A stretch of DNA of 64,000 bases from CAZAPG01 sp964486935 (GTDB lineage Bacteria; Chloroflexota; Anaerolineae; 4572-78; J111), in NCBI GenBank assembly GCA_964486935.1, contig CAZAPG010000011.1, positions 86,818-150,817 of the forward strand. The letters are read 5' to 3'. The notes below the pieces were generated by a model. That model did no database searches. It saw only the letters and a program-made list of their open reading frames with translations, and was not told the origin of the DNA. Of the stretch, positions 41,917 to 50,528 are shown piece by piece. Within the stretch, counting starts at the first letter, position 1, and every line of letters begins with the position of its first letter. The position numbers and the translations under genes are program-made.

Positions 41917-42381
41917 GTGAAAACCAAGTTTGGGCAAATTTTAGCCGTAGTGCTGTTGTTTGTGGCGACGATTGCCATTGGCCTGTTGCCGCAGCAGGGC
42001 CAGGTGCAGGCCGCGCCGCCGGCCGCGCCAACGCCGGTGGCTGCCCCGGATAGCGTTGGGGCCGGGCGGTATTTCCGCTTTCAGCCGGCCACGGCCATTA
42101 CCGCCGATACCAACACCAGCGCCATCGAGGCGTTGCAATTTGAGACGGTGGACATCGAGTACACCATCGACCACGGCACAGTCAATACCACCACGCTTAA
42201 GGTGCAATACAGCATCGAGGGGAATGACTGGACTGACGGGGCCACTCTGGTTTCGGCCAGCACCGCAGACGGGGCCGCGGTGGTGGCTCGCGTGCCGGTG
42301 TTTGGTCGCTATATGCGGATCAATCAGGACGTAGCCACAACCGACACCATCACCATTACGCTGACAGCGGTGGGGCGGTAG
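41917..42381 (+). CDS. Exported protein inside the head operon
   Basis: A 154-residue protein with a clear Sec signal peptide (ILAVVLLFVATIAIGLLP, cleavage after VQA near residue 32), a short Ala/Pro linker and a beta-rich domain of about 110 residues (VDIEYTIDHGTVNTTTLKVQ). Sec export is unexpected for a virion protein. It may decorate the lysogen surface or be a moron inserted between coat and connector genes. AAAGGAGAG precedes the start. Confidence 0.68.
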   Translation: MKTKFGQILAVVLLFVATIAIGLLPQQGQVQAAPPAAPTPVAAPDSVGAGRYFRFQPATAITADTNTSAIEALQFETVDIEYTIDHGTVNTTTLKVQYSIEGNDWTDGATLVSASTADGAAVVARVPVFGRYMRINQDVATTDTITITLTAVGR

Positions 42382-42390
42382 GAGGCACCA

Positions 42391-42684
42391 ATGGCTACCA
42401 ACACCAAGCAAGAGGAAGCCACCCAGGAAGCGCCCGCTAAGGGCAAAAAGCGCCCGCTGCAGGGCGAGGACGATGTATTCTACATTGTCAATCCGGCCGG
42501 GGCGGTGCATACGGTTGCTCGCGCTCACTGCAAGGCCCGCCTACGACAGGTCGGGTTCCGCTTGGCTACTGACGACGAAATCAAAACCTACCTGGGCCAA
42601 CGGGTGCAGCACCACAAAACCCCGATTGCCCAGCCGTGGAATCCTGAACCAGAGGTCGATGTAGCACTACCTGACGAGGCCTGA
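42391..42684 (+). CDS. Small structural-region protein
   Basis: A 97-residue protein with a Lys/Glu-rich first 25 residues and a small domain with VFYIVNPAGAVHTVARAHCK. Overlaps the next gene (TGATG). Its position matches small head-stabilising proteins in other phages, but no family is recognised. Confidence 0.6.
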   Translation: MATNTKQEEATQEAPAKGKKRPLQGEDDVFYIVNPAGAVHTVARAHCKARLRQVGFRLATDDEIKTYLGQRVQHHKTPIAQPWNPEPEVDVALPDEA

Positions 42685-43538
42685 TGAGCGAACGCAACCA
42701 CCTGTCTAATGGCCGATTTTTGCACAACCTGAATAACTGGACGGCCAGCAATGCCGTGTATCAGGCCAGCGATGGGGATGATCACTACGGCATGGCCGTC
42801 CTTTCTCCCAGCGGCTACGTGGAGCAGAAATTTACCGTGCCACGGGTGCGCAGCTACAGCCTGCACCTGGCCATCAAACCGGATACGGTTGACCTGGCCA
42901 CCTCTGACCTGCAACTGCGGATTGTGGATGGCGACGGCAACACGGTGCTGACCCAAAACGCCGGCAGCGTAACCGCCGCTGCCTGGGCCGAGCAAACGTA
43001 TGAGTACGGCCTGGTTCCGGGCACCACCTATACTCTGCGGATTACCAATAATCGCGGCAGCGGCGACATCAAAATTGATGACGTGTGGCTGTGGTGGGTA
43101 CCGCAGACCCGGGCCGAAATGGCGGCGCGGGTGCACGCCAAGCTGGGCCGGTTGGCCACCAACCGCAGCCTGAGCACCACGCCCAGCGGCAGCCTGACCG
43201 AGGGCAGCTATACCTACGCGGTGGATGCCGGCCTGCGGCAGGTGGGAGCGATCAACCCGGAAACCGATGAACCGGATATCCGTTACCTGGATACCTCGCT
43301 GCTGGATACCGTGCTGGACGCCATAGAGCGGGAAATGCTGGAACGGCTACAGCGGGATTACGCGGTGGAGGTGGATGTGCAAATTGGGCCGCGCCGTGAG
43401 AATTTCAGCCAGACCAACCGCGCCCTGGCCCAGTTGACCGGCACCGGCGATAGCCAGGGCAGCGGCGGCGGGGGCCAGGGGCGGATTGTGGCGCGACGGT
43501 TGCGTTATGAGGCCAACGACTACGATTTAGGCGATTGA
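42684..43538 (+). CDS. Head-tail connector-region protein with carbohydrate-binding-like domain
   Basis: A 284-residue protein. Residues 1-140 look like a CBM4/9-type jelly-roll (LSNGRFLHNLNNWTAS, then GTTYTLRITNNRGSGDIKID); residues ~150-240 resemble an adaptor protein (LDTSLLDTVLDAIEREMLER). A surface-exposed carbohydrate binder fused to an adaptor would place it on the capsid or neck. Gly-rich tail. Coupled to both neighbours. Confidence 0.68.
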   Translation: MSERNHLSNGRFLHNLNNWTASNAVYQASDGDDHYGMAVLSPSGYVEQKFTVPRVRSYSLHLAIKPDTVDLATSDLQLRIVDGDGNTVLTQNAGSVTAAAWAEQTYEYGLVPGTTYTLRITNNRGSGDIKIDDVWLWWVPQTRAEMAARVHAKLGRLATNRSLSTTPSGSLTEGSYTYAVDAGLRQVGAINPETDEPDIRYLDTSLLDTVLDAIEREMLERLQRDYAVEVDVQIGPRRENFSQTNRALAQLTGTGDSQGSGGGGQGRIVARRLRYEANDYDLGD

Positions 43539-43539
43539 C

Positions 43540-43869
43540 ATGTCGAGCAGTTTTGAGCGGCTGGCCACCGTAACGGCCTCAACCAAACGGCCGCCGGCGG
43601 TGAGCAGCGGCAAACGCGGCGCGCCGGCCACGAATATCAGCTCATTGAGTTGCACGCCGCTGGACCCGGTGAATGCCGAGATTCAACAGCGGCTGGAACT
43701 GAAAACGCCACATGAGGTTTTGCAAACCTTTGTGGATGGCAGTTTGGACATTGTAGAGGGCGACATTCTGGTGGTGGGCAGCGCGGAGTACCCGGTCCGG
43801 GCGGTGGCCGACTGGAGCTTTGGCAGCAGCAAATATCTACATTTAATTTTGGAGGAGCTGAAACGATGA
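43540..43869 (+). CDS. Head-tail joining (head closure) protein
   Basis: A 109-residue protein with a compact beta core (LQTFVDGSLDIVEGDILVVG, SAEYPVRAVADW) typical of head-closure proteins such as SPP1 gp16. It would cap the portal after packaging. Overlaps the next gene by four bases. Confidence 0.68.
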   Translation: MSSSFERLATVTASTKRPPAVSSGKRGAPATNISSLSCTPLDPVNAEIQQRLELKTPHEVLQTFVDGSLDIVEGDILVVGSAEYPVRAVADWSFGSSKYLHLILEELKR

Positions 43870-44063
43870 ACGTTTTACAGGACATGTTGGGATCAAAAAA
43901 ATTTATCGCCACCGTGCTGGCCAGCGCGCTGGCCTTTGGCGGTTTCGCCCTGGGTTTTTCGGTGGAGATGATCGGCATCATCGTCTCGCCGCTGGGGGTC
44001 TACACCATTAGCCAGGGCATTGCCGATGCGGGCAAAGAAAAAGCCAGGATTGAGCAACAGTAA
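43866..44063 (+). CDS. Small membrane protein, holin-like
   Basis: A 65-residue protein with two hydrophobic stretches (FIATVLASALAFGGFALGF and MIGIIVSPLGVYTISQGIA) and a charged tail. The pattern fits small phage holins. It is oddly placed within the connector genes and coupled to both neighbours, so a virion role or structural-operon holin are both possible. Confidence 0.6.
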   Translation: MNVLQDMLGSKKFIATVLASALAFGGFALGFSVEMIGIIVSPLGVYTISQGIADAGKEKARIEQQ

Positions 44064-44446
44064 TGCGCGTTGATTTGACCATCACCGGGCTACAGGAAGC
44101 CCAGGCCGCCAACAGAGAGCGCATTGCCATGCTGCAACCAGGCAGCGCCTTTGGGCTGCTGATCAAGCAAATAACCGCCTTTACCCACCGGCAGGCGGTG
44201 GCGATGACGCACGTCGATACCGGCGCGCTGCGGGCCAGCCACCGCATGGAGATTAGCGATGTGCGCGGCCAGGTGTTTGTGGAGCCGGGCGCGGTCAACC
44301 CGCGCACCGGCGAGGTGGTGGCGGATTACGCCGAAATCGAGCACGACCGGGGCGGCGAGCACGCCTTTTACACCCGGGCCCGAGCCGCGACCGCGGTGTA
44401 CATGCGCCCGCTGATCAAACAATTTGGGCAGCAGGTGGCGGACTGA
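44063..44446 (+). CDS. HK97 gp10-like minor tail/connector protein
   Basis: A 127-residue protein with the gp10-family pattern: helical N-terminus and the central AVAMTHVDTGALRASHRMEI segment, then DYAEIEHDRGGEHAFYTRA. gp10 proteins join head to tail. Start overlaps the holin-like stop by one base. Confidence 0.8.
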   Translation: MRVDLTITGLQEAQAANRERIAMLQPGSAFGLLIKQITAFTHRQAVAMTHVDTGALRASHRMEISDVRGQVFVEPGAVNPRTGEVVADYAEIEHDRGGEHAFYTRARAATAVYMRPLIKQFGQQVAD

Positions 44447-44901
44447 TGGCTGCCAGCAGCCGCGAGAGCGCCCGCGACGCATTGGCCACGCTGTTTAGCG
44501 ATAACCTGACGGGCGCGGGCCAGCCGATCCAGGCCGTGTACAACCACGAGCCGGGCGATTTTCAAGGCCAGTCGCCGGTGACGACCGTGACCGGCGGCGG
44601 GGTAATGCGCGAAGAGGGCGACTACGGCGACGAGTGGCAGAATACGTTTTACCTGGTTGTGACCAACTACGTGCTCTACGCCGACCCGTCCGCCGAGTGG
44701 ACAGAGGCCGACGCCGAGGACGCGCTGGACGATGTGGAGCAGGCCCAGGCCAATTTGCTCAGGAGTAACCGCAGCCACCCCAGCGGGGCCTGGCAATGGC
44801 TGGCCTATGACGGGCGCAGCCAGATTGTGAAGGTGCGGCAGATTGGCGGAGAGACCTATCTGGCGGAGATTATTCCGCTGAAGGCGATAAAAGATGACTA
44901 A
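44446..44901 (+). CDS. Tail completion (terminator) protein
   Basis: A 151-residue protein placed just after gp10-like and before tail-tube genes, where the tail terminator lies. Features include a helical first 20 residues and a beta core with WQNTFYLVVTNYVLYADP. Coupled to the previous gene (TGATG). Confidence 0.66.
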   Translation: MAASSRESARDALATLFSDNLTGAGQPIQAVYNHEPGDFQGQSPVTTVTGGGVMREEGDYGDEWQNTFYLVVTNYVLYADPSAEWTEADAEDALDDVEQAQANLLRSNRSHPSGAWQWLAYDGRSQIVKVRQIGGETYLAEIIPLKAIKDD

Positions 44902-45097
44902 AAAAACGCAAAAAAATAAAACCCTGTACCTGGTGCATCGCGGCATCGAATTTGAGAGACACCGGGTCGAGGCCGGACCGGAACCGGCAGACCTGAGTAC
45001 ATGGCCGCGCAATGTCATCGAGCACTGGCTGAAGGTAGGCGTGCTGAGCGTCTATCCGGGAGAGGAGGTCGCCGATGGCAGCGGGACTGCGGGGTAA
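44894..45097 (+). CDS. Small tail-region protein
   Basis: A 67-residue protein, basic N-terminus, otherwise unassigned (LYLVHRGIEFERHRVEAGPE). Overlaps the tail gene before (8 bases) and the tube gene after (23 bases). Similar tiny proteins often occur at this place in siphoviruses; function unknown. Confidence 0.5.
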   Translation: MTKKTQKNKTLYLVHRGIEFERHRVEAGPEPADLSTWPRNVIEHWLKVGVLSVYPGEEVADGSGTAG

Positions 45098-45797
45098 ACA
45101 CACCAAAATCTGGATTGGCGGCTACCAACTGAGCGCCAAAATGCGCGATATCAAGGCCAGCCTGACCTATGACGAGCTGGCCGAGGATGGCTACAGCGAG
45201 GACCACAGCACCCTGAAGGGGCAGGCCAACAGCGTCATCAACCTGGATGGCTATTTTGGCCGGGAGACCGTGAGCACGCACCAGGCGCTCAAAGATTTGA
45301 GCGACAGCGGCATTATTGTCAGCGCCGGCTTTGGCGAAAACGCGGCCGTGGCCCAGGGCGACATCGCCATCAGCCTGAAATCGCAGCAGATCAATTACGA
45401 GATTGTACCGGCCCTAAGCGACGTGATTGCCGTGGCCGCGCAAATGAACGCCAAAGGTATCCCCCTAGAGTTCGGCATCATCCTGGCCGACCAGGAGGGG
45501 GTGAGCGCCAATGGCAACACCAACAGCGTGGATGACGGCGCATCAAGCAGCAATGGGGCCGTGGGCTATCTGCACCTGACCGGCGTGAGCGCCGGCGATA
45601 CCATCACCGTCAAAATCCAGGACAGCGCCGATGATGCGGCCTGGGCCGATTTGATTACCTTTACCCTGGACGGCTCGGCCATTGGCGCGGAGCGGGTAGC
45701 CGTGAGCGGCAATGTGGACCGCTATGTGCGGGCGCTGTGGACCGTATCAGGTACGGGCATCAGTTTTAATTTTGCCATTAATTTTGTAAGGAAATAA
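45075..45797 (+). CDS. Major tail tube protein, first paralogue
   Basis: A 240-residue protein. Residues 1-130 share GLRGKHTxI and DHSTLKGQ with the next gene; residues ~145-240 form an extra C-terminal beta domain (YLHLTGVSAGDTITVKIQDS) that probably sits on the tube surface. Strong GAGAGGAGGT site. Two tandem tube-like genes differing by an appended domain suggest a mixed tube or a specialised end ring. Confidence 0.78.
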   Translation: MAAGLRGKHTKIWIGGYQLSAKMRDIKASLTYDELAEDGYSEDHSTLKGQANSVINLDGYFGRETVSTHQALKDLSDSGIIVSAGFGENAAVAQGDIAISLKSQQINYEIVPALSDVIAVAAQMNAKGIPLEFGIILADQEGVSANGNTNSVDDGASSSNGAVGYLHLTGVSAGDTITVKIQDSADDAAWADLITFTLDGSAIGAERVAVSGNVDRYVRALWTVSGTGISFNFAINFVRK

Positions 45798-45809
45798 GGA
45801 GCACAACTC

Positions 45810-46250
45810 ATGAGCACAGGTTTACGCGGTAAACATACCGTTATTAAGGTGGATGACAACGGCGGCTCGCTGACCGATTTGTCAGAGCACATTGTGGAGT
45901 TTAGCGGCCTGCCCCAAACTTACGACGAGATTGAGGACAGCGGCTACGGCCAGGACCATAGCACCCTGAAAGGGCAGGGCGACAGCACCGTGACCATTAA
46001 ATTCAAATTCAACGACACGGTGCACGCCATTGTGACCCACCCGACGACCGGGGCCATCAACAGCGACACGGCCCGGACCATCCAGGCTGAGTACGGTGAG
46101 AACGCCGCGCCAACCACCGGCGATTTAAAAATATCGGGCGAGTACAATCTGGTTAGCGCCGAAATTGAAACGGCCAAGGGCGACCAGCGGCTGCTCAATA
46201 CCACCTGGCGGCTGCAAGGCGGCGTCATGCCGGCCTACGGGACGGTCTAA
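45810..46250 (+). CDS. Tail tube protein, second paralogue
   Basis: A 146-residue protein paralogous to the N-terminal part of 45075-45797 (GLRGKHTVIKV, TYDEIEDSGYGQDHSTLKGQ) without the extra C-terminal domain. Tube fold expected. It directly precedes the tail-chaperone genes, the usual place of the main tube gene, and overlaps the first by one base. Confidence 0.78.
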   Translation: MSTGLRGKHTVIKVDDNGGSLTDLSEHIVEFSGLPQTYDEIEDSGYGQDHSTLKGQGDSTVTIKFKFNDTVHAIVTHPTTGAINSDTARTIQAEYGENAAPTTGDLKISGEYNLVSAEIETAKGDQRLLNTTWRLQGGVMPAYGTV

Positions 46251-46555
46251 TGACTAAGTTGGTCTGCCCCATTGAGGGGCATGAAGATTTTGTGGTTGAA
46301 CTGCCGGACGTGTTTTTGGTGCGCCACCACGAGCAGTACACGCGGGGCATCAGCCAGGCCAGGGAGAAAGGGTTGATTGACGAGAAGTCGTCAATCAATC
46401 TGATCCGGTTTTACGGCAGCCAGGCGCTATGCACCAAATTTGAAAACGCGCCGGCGGGCGAGATTGACGACTGGCCGCTGGCGGTTTACATGTGGTTTTT
46501 GGACGCGGTGTATTACGACCGCTTTGACAAGGCCCTCTCGCCCCCAAAAAAATGA
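46250..46555 (+). CDS. Tail assembly chaperone, upstream frame (gpG-like)
   Basis: A 101-residue acidic, helical protein between tube and tape-measure genes, the place of the lambda G/GT chaperones that coat the tape measure. It ends at a slippery run C5A7 (46541-46552) whose -1 shift enters the next frame exactly, giving a ~195-residue fusion. Residues include VELPDVFLVRHHEQYTRGIS. Confidence 0.75.
   Translation: MTKLVCPIEGHEDFVVELPDVFLVRHHEQYTRGISQAREKGLIDEKSSINLIRFYGSQALCTKFENAPAGEIDDWPLAVYMWFLDAVYYDRFDKALSPPKK
46546..46552 (+). promoter_or_regulatory. Slippery heptamer for -1 frameshift
   Basis: In the upstream frame the codons are CCC CCA AAA AAA TGA, so A-AAA-AAA (46546-46552) is a perfect X-XXY-YYZ heptamer directly before the stop. 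A -1 slip joins the two tail-chaperone frames. The alternative is reinitiation at ATG 46552. Confidence 0.7.
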
Positions 46556-46839
46556 TTGTTGAGGCGGCTCTCTACGCCAATGACCCGATGGCGAACGAGC
46601 CGCCTTATGAATTGGGGCTGGCTTGGCAGTTGCAGCGCTGGCGCGCCCTGCCGGAGCCGGGCGGCCTGTTTGACCAGCCGCTCGCGTTGATGCGGCGGGC
46701 GGGCGCGGCGCTGTACGCCTACGAGGCGTTTACGGCCCGCAACAACGCCCAAAAATCAACCAAATTTGCCGAAAAATATCCAGAAATTGTGGCCTACTGC
46801 GCCCAGGTGGAGCAATGGGCTGATGAATTAGAGGGCTAA
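46552..46839 (+). CDS. Tail assembly chaperone, downstream frame (gpT-like extension)
   Basis: A 95-residue frame (PYELGLAWQLQRWRALPEPG ... YPEIVAYCAQVEQWADELE) in the -1 frame relative to 46250-46555. It may be made mainly as a fusion. An ATG overlaps the upstream stop (ATGA), so independent initiation is also possible. It ends on the tape-measure start. Confidence 0.72.
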   Translation: MIVEAALYANDPMANEPPYELGLAWQLQRWRALPEPGGLFDQPLALMRRAGAALYAYEAFTARNNAQKSTKFAEKYPEIVAYCAQVEQWADELEG

Positions 46840-49727
46840 TGGCTGGCGCAAAAGAGACCATCCACATAGCAGTGACCGGAAATTCTGCCGAACTGGTGGC
46901 GGCCCTGAAAAAGGCCGGCATCGAGTTTAAGCAGTTTGGGCAGGAGGGCGAAAAGGCGGGCCAGGCCGGGCAAAAAGCCGGCATGGGGGCCAGAGACATT
47001 ATCAAAGGGCTGGCCGGCTTTGCCATTGTGCAGCAAAGCGCCCAGATGCTGAAAGAGTTTGCGGTTGAGTCGTTCAAGGCGGCGGCGCAGGCCGAGGCGC
47101 TGGGCCAGGCCACCGATAACCTGGCCAGGGGCATTGGTGAGAGCGGCGACGCCATGGTCAGCGCCATCCAGCAGGCCAGCGGCCAGACCATCAGCCAACT
47201 GGGGGCCATGCAGGCGGCCAACAAGGCCATGATGTTTGGCCTGGTGGAAAACAAGGGCCAGATGGCCGAGCTAACCCAGATTGCCATTACCCTGGGCGCG
47301 GCCATGGGCCAGGATGCCACCAAATCTATTGACGACCTGACCACGGCCCTGGGCCGCCAAAGCCCCATGATCCTCGACAACCTGGGCATCACCCTGAAAT
47401 TGGAGGAGGCCTACCAGATATACGCGGCGCAACTGGGAAAAACCGTTGAACAGTTGACCGAACAAGAGAAAAAGCAAGCCTTTGTTAACGCGGCGTTGGA
47501 GAAGGGCAAGGAGCGAGTGGCCCAACTGGGCGACGCCACCACCGGCGCGGCGGCAGACAGTCAGCGGCTAAGCGCGGCCTGGAGCGATTTTCAGGTAGCT
47601 TTTGGCGGGCTGTTGACCCAGATGTCGGGCGGGATGAACACGCTGACGGAGTTTATCCGTAAACTGGAGCAGGGGGCGATTGCCTGGCAGGGTGTTTTTG
47701 CCAATTTTGATACGATCCAAAAGGCCCAATTTGAGATGGCCAAGCAAAACGACCAGCTTGGGATATTTGAGAAGCTGGCCGTTGTAGCCGCCGAACAAGA
47801 GGCGGCGCTGGCCCAGGCCGCCGAACAGAACGCTGTGGCTCACCAGAACAGCGCGGCGGCTATGGATTTGGCCGGAGCGAAAGCACAATTTCAGGCGGCG
47901 ATGGCCGAGAAGGCCGAGCAGGCCCAGCGCGCCCAGAGCGCGGAGGCCGAGCGGTGGACGGGCATTGCCCAGGCCAACAAACAAACCCTTGACGAGCTGG
48001 CCCAGGGCCACACCATGACCGCCATGGAGACGGAGCGGTACGCCGAGGCCCAAGAGAAAGCGGCCCAGGCCGAGGCCGAGCGGCAGCAGATGATGCAGGG
48101 GCTGAGAAGCACCGCGGCCAATTATTTCCTCTCCATCAAAGATTTGCAAGATCAGAATATCCAGGGAGAGGCAAGCTACCACGCCAATATCGCCTCGATG
48201 CGGGCCGACGCCCAGGCAGATATCACGGCCAAAGAGACGGAATTGAGCGAGAAATTGGCCGAGATAGAGGAGAAACGGCAGGAAAAATTACACTGGGTAT
48301 TGACCGGCGCGCATGAGCGCACCCAGGCGGAAAACGATGCGGCTTTGGCTCATTGGAATGAACATTTTGACCAATTGGTCAACGACACTACCGCCAAATA
48401 TGGCGAGCAAACGACGGCCATGGAGCAGGCCCTGGCCGACCAGGAGGCCAAAGCTGCGGCCGCCCGGGCCAAAGAGCAGGCCGCTTACGAGCAGCACCTG
48501 GAGGAGCTGAAACTCAAAACGGCGTTGGGCGTGCTGGAAACCACCGGCCAATTGGAGCAACTGACCGGCGGGCTGGCCACCAGCGCCAGTGATGCGGTGG
48601 CGCTGATCCAGGCCGGCATCATCCCGGTTACGCAGGAAATGGCCCTGGCTATCCAGGGCAGCCTGGGCGCGCTGGCCACCCAGAGCGAGCAGGCCAGCGC
48701 CACGGCCGCGGCCAACCAGGATGTTTTGAAACAGGCCCTGGAGGGCACGTTGGAGCCGGCCACGGCGCTACAGACCGGGCTGGGGCTAATCGGCAGCGAC
48801 CGCAGCGGCATCGACAATATGCTACCGGCCATGGACGAACTCAAAACGAAGTCCGCCGAGGTTGAGGCCTCGGTGACGGCGGTCAACACGGCGCTGGCCG
48901 GTATCGGCGGCGGAGGCAGCGGCAGCATGAGCGCCGAAGGCGGCCGGGGCGCGGGCGGCGAAGGCGCAGCGCCTGGAGAGGGTATGGGCGGCGGAGGCGG
49001 CGGGCTAGAGGGGCTGGTTTCGGCAGCGGGCGAGCTGTCAGCAATGCTCGGTCAGACTTTACCCGAAGCAACGATGATTTTTACCGAGGCGCATACTGCG
49101 ATGTCGGAATTGATGTGGGAAGAGTTGGCGCTGACCCTGGAATCGGTAGTGCTGCTCGATACCCAATGGCTGCTGATGATTGAGGAGACCATTCCGACGT
49201 TGCAAAATACGGGGCTGGCGGCCACCACCGCCCTGACCGGCGGCTTCAACCAGGTCAAAGCGGCCTCGGAGATGGCCTCGAATGTAACCGAGAGCGGCTT
49301 TAACCGGGCCAGCGACGTGCTGAGGAAGCTACCGGATGATTTGAGCGAGATTGTAGAGTGGCTGGACAAGGTGACGAGCAGCGCCCAGCGAGCCGCCGGC
49401 GCGCTCAATAATATGCGGAGCAGCAGTAGCAGCAGCGGTATTGGAGGCCGGGCCACCGGCGGACCGGTGGAGGCCGGGCGGGCCTATGTTGTGGGCGAAC
49501 GCGGCCCCGAATTGTTTGTTGCGCCGGCCAACGGCGTGATTGTGCCCAACCATGCCTTAATGGTTGACAACGGTGGCTCGCCGCTGGATTTTGGTAGCGG
49601 CGGCGGAAATTCGCAGCAGCTCATCATTCAGAATGTGAACATTTATGAGTCGAGCGACCCTCGCCGGGCGTTTGAGGCCATCAAACAAGAGGCCGAGCGG
49701 CGGGGTTACAAGTTTTCGAGAAATTAG
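46839..49727 (+). CDS. Tape measure protein
   Basis: A 962-residue protein, the longest in the phage. It has a helical, Ala/Gln-rich N-terminal two thirds, hydrophobic stretches near residue 55 and 590-640, a Gly-rich linker around 690-720, and a C-terminal GRAYVVGERGPELFVAPANG segment typical of tape-measure ends. It sets tail length and is threaded through the tube. At ~0.15 nm per residue a ~140-nm tail is expected (rule-of-thumb inference). Confidence 0.92.
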   Translation: MAGAKETIHIAVTGNSAELVAALKKAGIEFKQFGQEGEKAGQAGQKAGMGARDIIKGLAGFAIVQQSAQMLKEFAVESFKAAAQAEALGQATDNLARGIGESGDAMVSAIQQASGQTISQLGAMQAANKAMMFGLVENKGQMAELTQIAITLGAAMGQDATKSIDDLTTALGRQSPMILDNLGITLKLEEAYQIYAAQLGKTVEQLTEQEKKQAFVNAALEKGKERVAQLGDATTGAAADSQRLSAAWSDFQVAFGGLLTQMSGGMNTLTEFIRKLEQGAIAWQGVFANFDTIQKAQFEMAKQNDQLGIFEKLAVVAAEQEAALAQAAEQNAVAHQNSAAAMDLAGAKAQFQAAMAEKAEQAQRAQSAEAERWTGIAQANKQTLDELAQGHTMTAMETERYAEAQEKAAQAEAERQQMMQGLRSTAANYFLSIKDLQDQNIQGEASYHANIASMRADAQADITAKETELSEKLAEIEEKRQEKLHWVLTGAHERTQAENDAALAHWNEHFDQLVNDTTAKYGEQTTAMEQALADQEAKAAAARAKEQAAYEQHLEELKLKTALGVLETTGQLEQLTGGLATSASDAVALIQAGIIPVTQEMALAIQGSLGALATQSEQASATAAANQDVLKQALEGTLEPATALQTGLGLIGSDRSGIDNMLPAMDELKTKSAEVEASVTAVNTALAGIGGGGSGSMSAEGGRGAGGEGAAPGEGMGGGGGGLEGLVSAAGELSAMLGQTLPEATMIFTEAHTAMSELMWEELALTLESVVLLDTQWLLMIEETIPTLQNTGLAATTALTGGFNQVKAASEMASNVTESGFNRASDVLRKLPDDLSEIVEWLDKVTSSAQRAAGALNNMRSSSSSSGIGGRATGGPVEAGRAYVVGERGPELFVAPANGVIVPNHALMVDNGGSPLDFGSGGGNSQQLIIQNVNIYESSDPRRAFEAIKQEAERRGYKFSRN

Positions 49728-49755
49728 ACACATAATGGGGATTATGGAGGATTAA

Positions 49756-50229
49756 ATGGCATCTAATGGCGCGGTACTGATTTCAGCATTCCCGGTAACT
49801 GCCGAACGACTATTCCCGTATCGCCTGACAGCACAGACACCGGAAGGCTTAGGGGTTCAGGCCAGCCTTGGCGCGGATAGCATCTGGCGGTTGTGGTGGC
49901 GGATGCCACAAACAATCCCGTCAGGCACGCCAAAGCTCAGGCTAGTAGCTCACGCCAACGCTACTAGCGGCAATGCAAAATTTGATCCAAAATGGATTGA
50001 GGTCAATATTGGCGATGATGCCGACGCCGCCACGCCTGCCAGCGAAGGAACGCAAACGCTCTCCTGGGCGGCGGGTGAGGCATATGATTTTAAAGAAATC
50101 AAAACAACATTGGATGTTGGCACGTTTCCGGCGGCGGGCGAATTCCTTAAGATGGACTTGACTTTTATTACAGCAAGCTGGACGCTGGCGGCTATCAGCG
50201 TGTGGCTGCCGGAAATTATTTGGGAGTGA
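49756..50229 (+). CDS. Tail-tip region beta protein
   Basis: A 157-residue protein rich in beta strands (AVLISAFPVTAERLFPYRLT, DSIWRLWWRMPQTIPSG), ending in SVWLPEIIWE. Located just after the tape measure, where distal-tail or carrier proteins lie. GGAGG precedes the start. No family recognised. Confidence 0.6.
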   Translation: MASNGAVLISAFPVTAERLFPYRLTAQTPEGLGVQASLGADSIWRLWWRMPQTIPSGTPKLRLVAHANATSGNAKFDPKWIEVNIGDDADAATPASEGTQTLSWAAGEAYDFKEIKTTLDVGTFPAAGEFLKMDLTFITASWTLAAISVWLPEIIWE

Positions 50230-50231
50230 TT

Positions 50232-50528
50232 ATGGCACTTACTGATACACAAAAACGCGATGCGGCCAGGAAACTAGCCCATCATATTTTTCAAAAATCA
50301 AATACCACCGCCAATCTCAATCTCGATGATTTGGCGGCGGCCATTGGCTCAATTGATGCGGCGATGGATACGGTTATAAACGATATTCCGGTCGGGGCGA
50401 GGACAAATACGATTAAGCAATTGTTCAACGCCAATCTGCCGGAGCCATTTAAGTCTGCGGCAACGCCGGAGCAAAAAGCGATGGCGTTGGCGATGTGGGC
50501 AATGCGCGAGGTGGGATTGATTGGCTAG
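50232..50528 (+). CDS. Small tail-region helical protein
   Basis: A 98-residue helical protein (TDTQKRDAARKLAHHIFQKS, then NLDDLAAAIGSIDAAMD) with TGGGAG upstream and ATG 50232. Repeated Ala-rich helices. Function unknown; coupled to the neighbouring tail genes. Confidence 0.6.
   Translation: MALTDTQKRDAARKLAHHIFQKSNTTANLNLDDLAAAIGSIDAAMDTVINDIPVGARTNTIKQLFNANLPEPFKSAATPEQKAMALAMWAMREVGLIG

Noticed and set aside
42684..43110. Jelly-roll domain considered as evidence for a carbohydrate-degrading enzyme
   Set aside because: No catalytic residues or hydrolase motif; the gene sits in the connector module, so a structural role is more likely.
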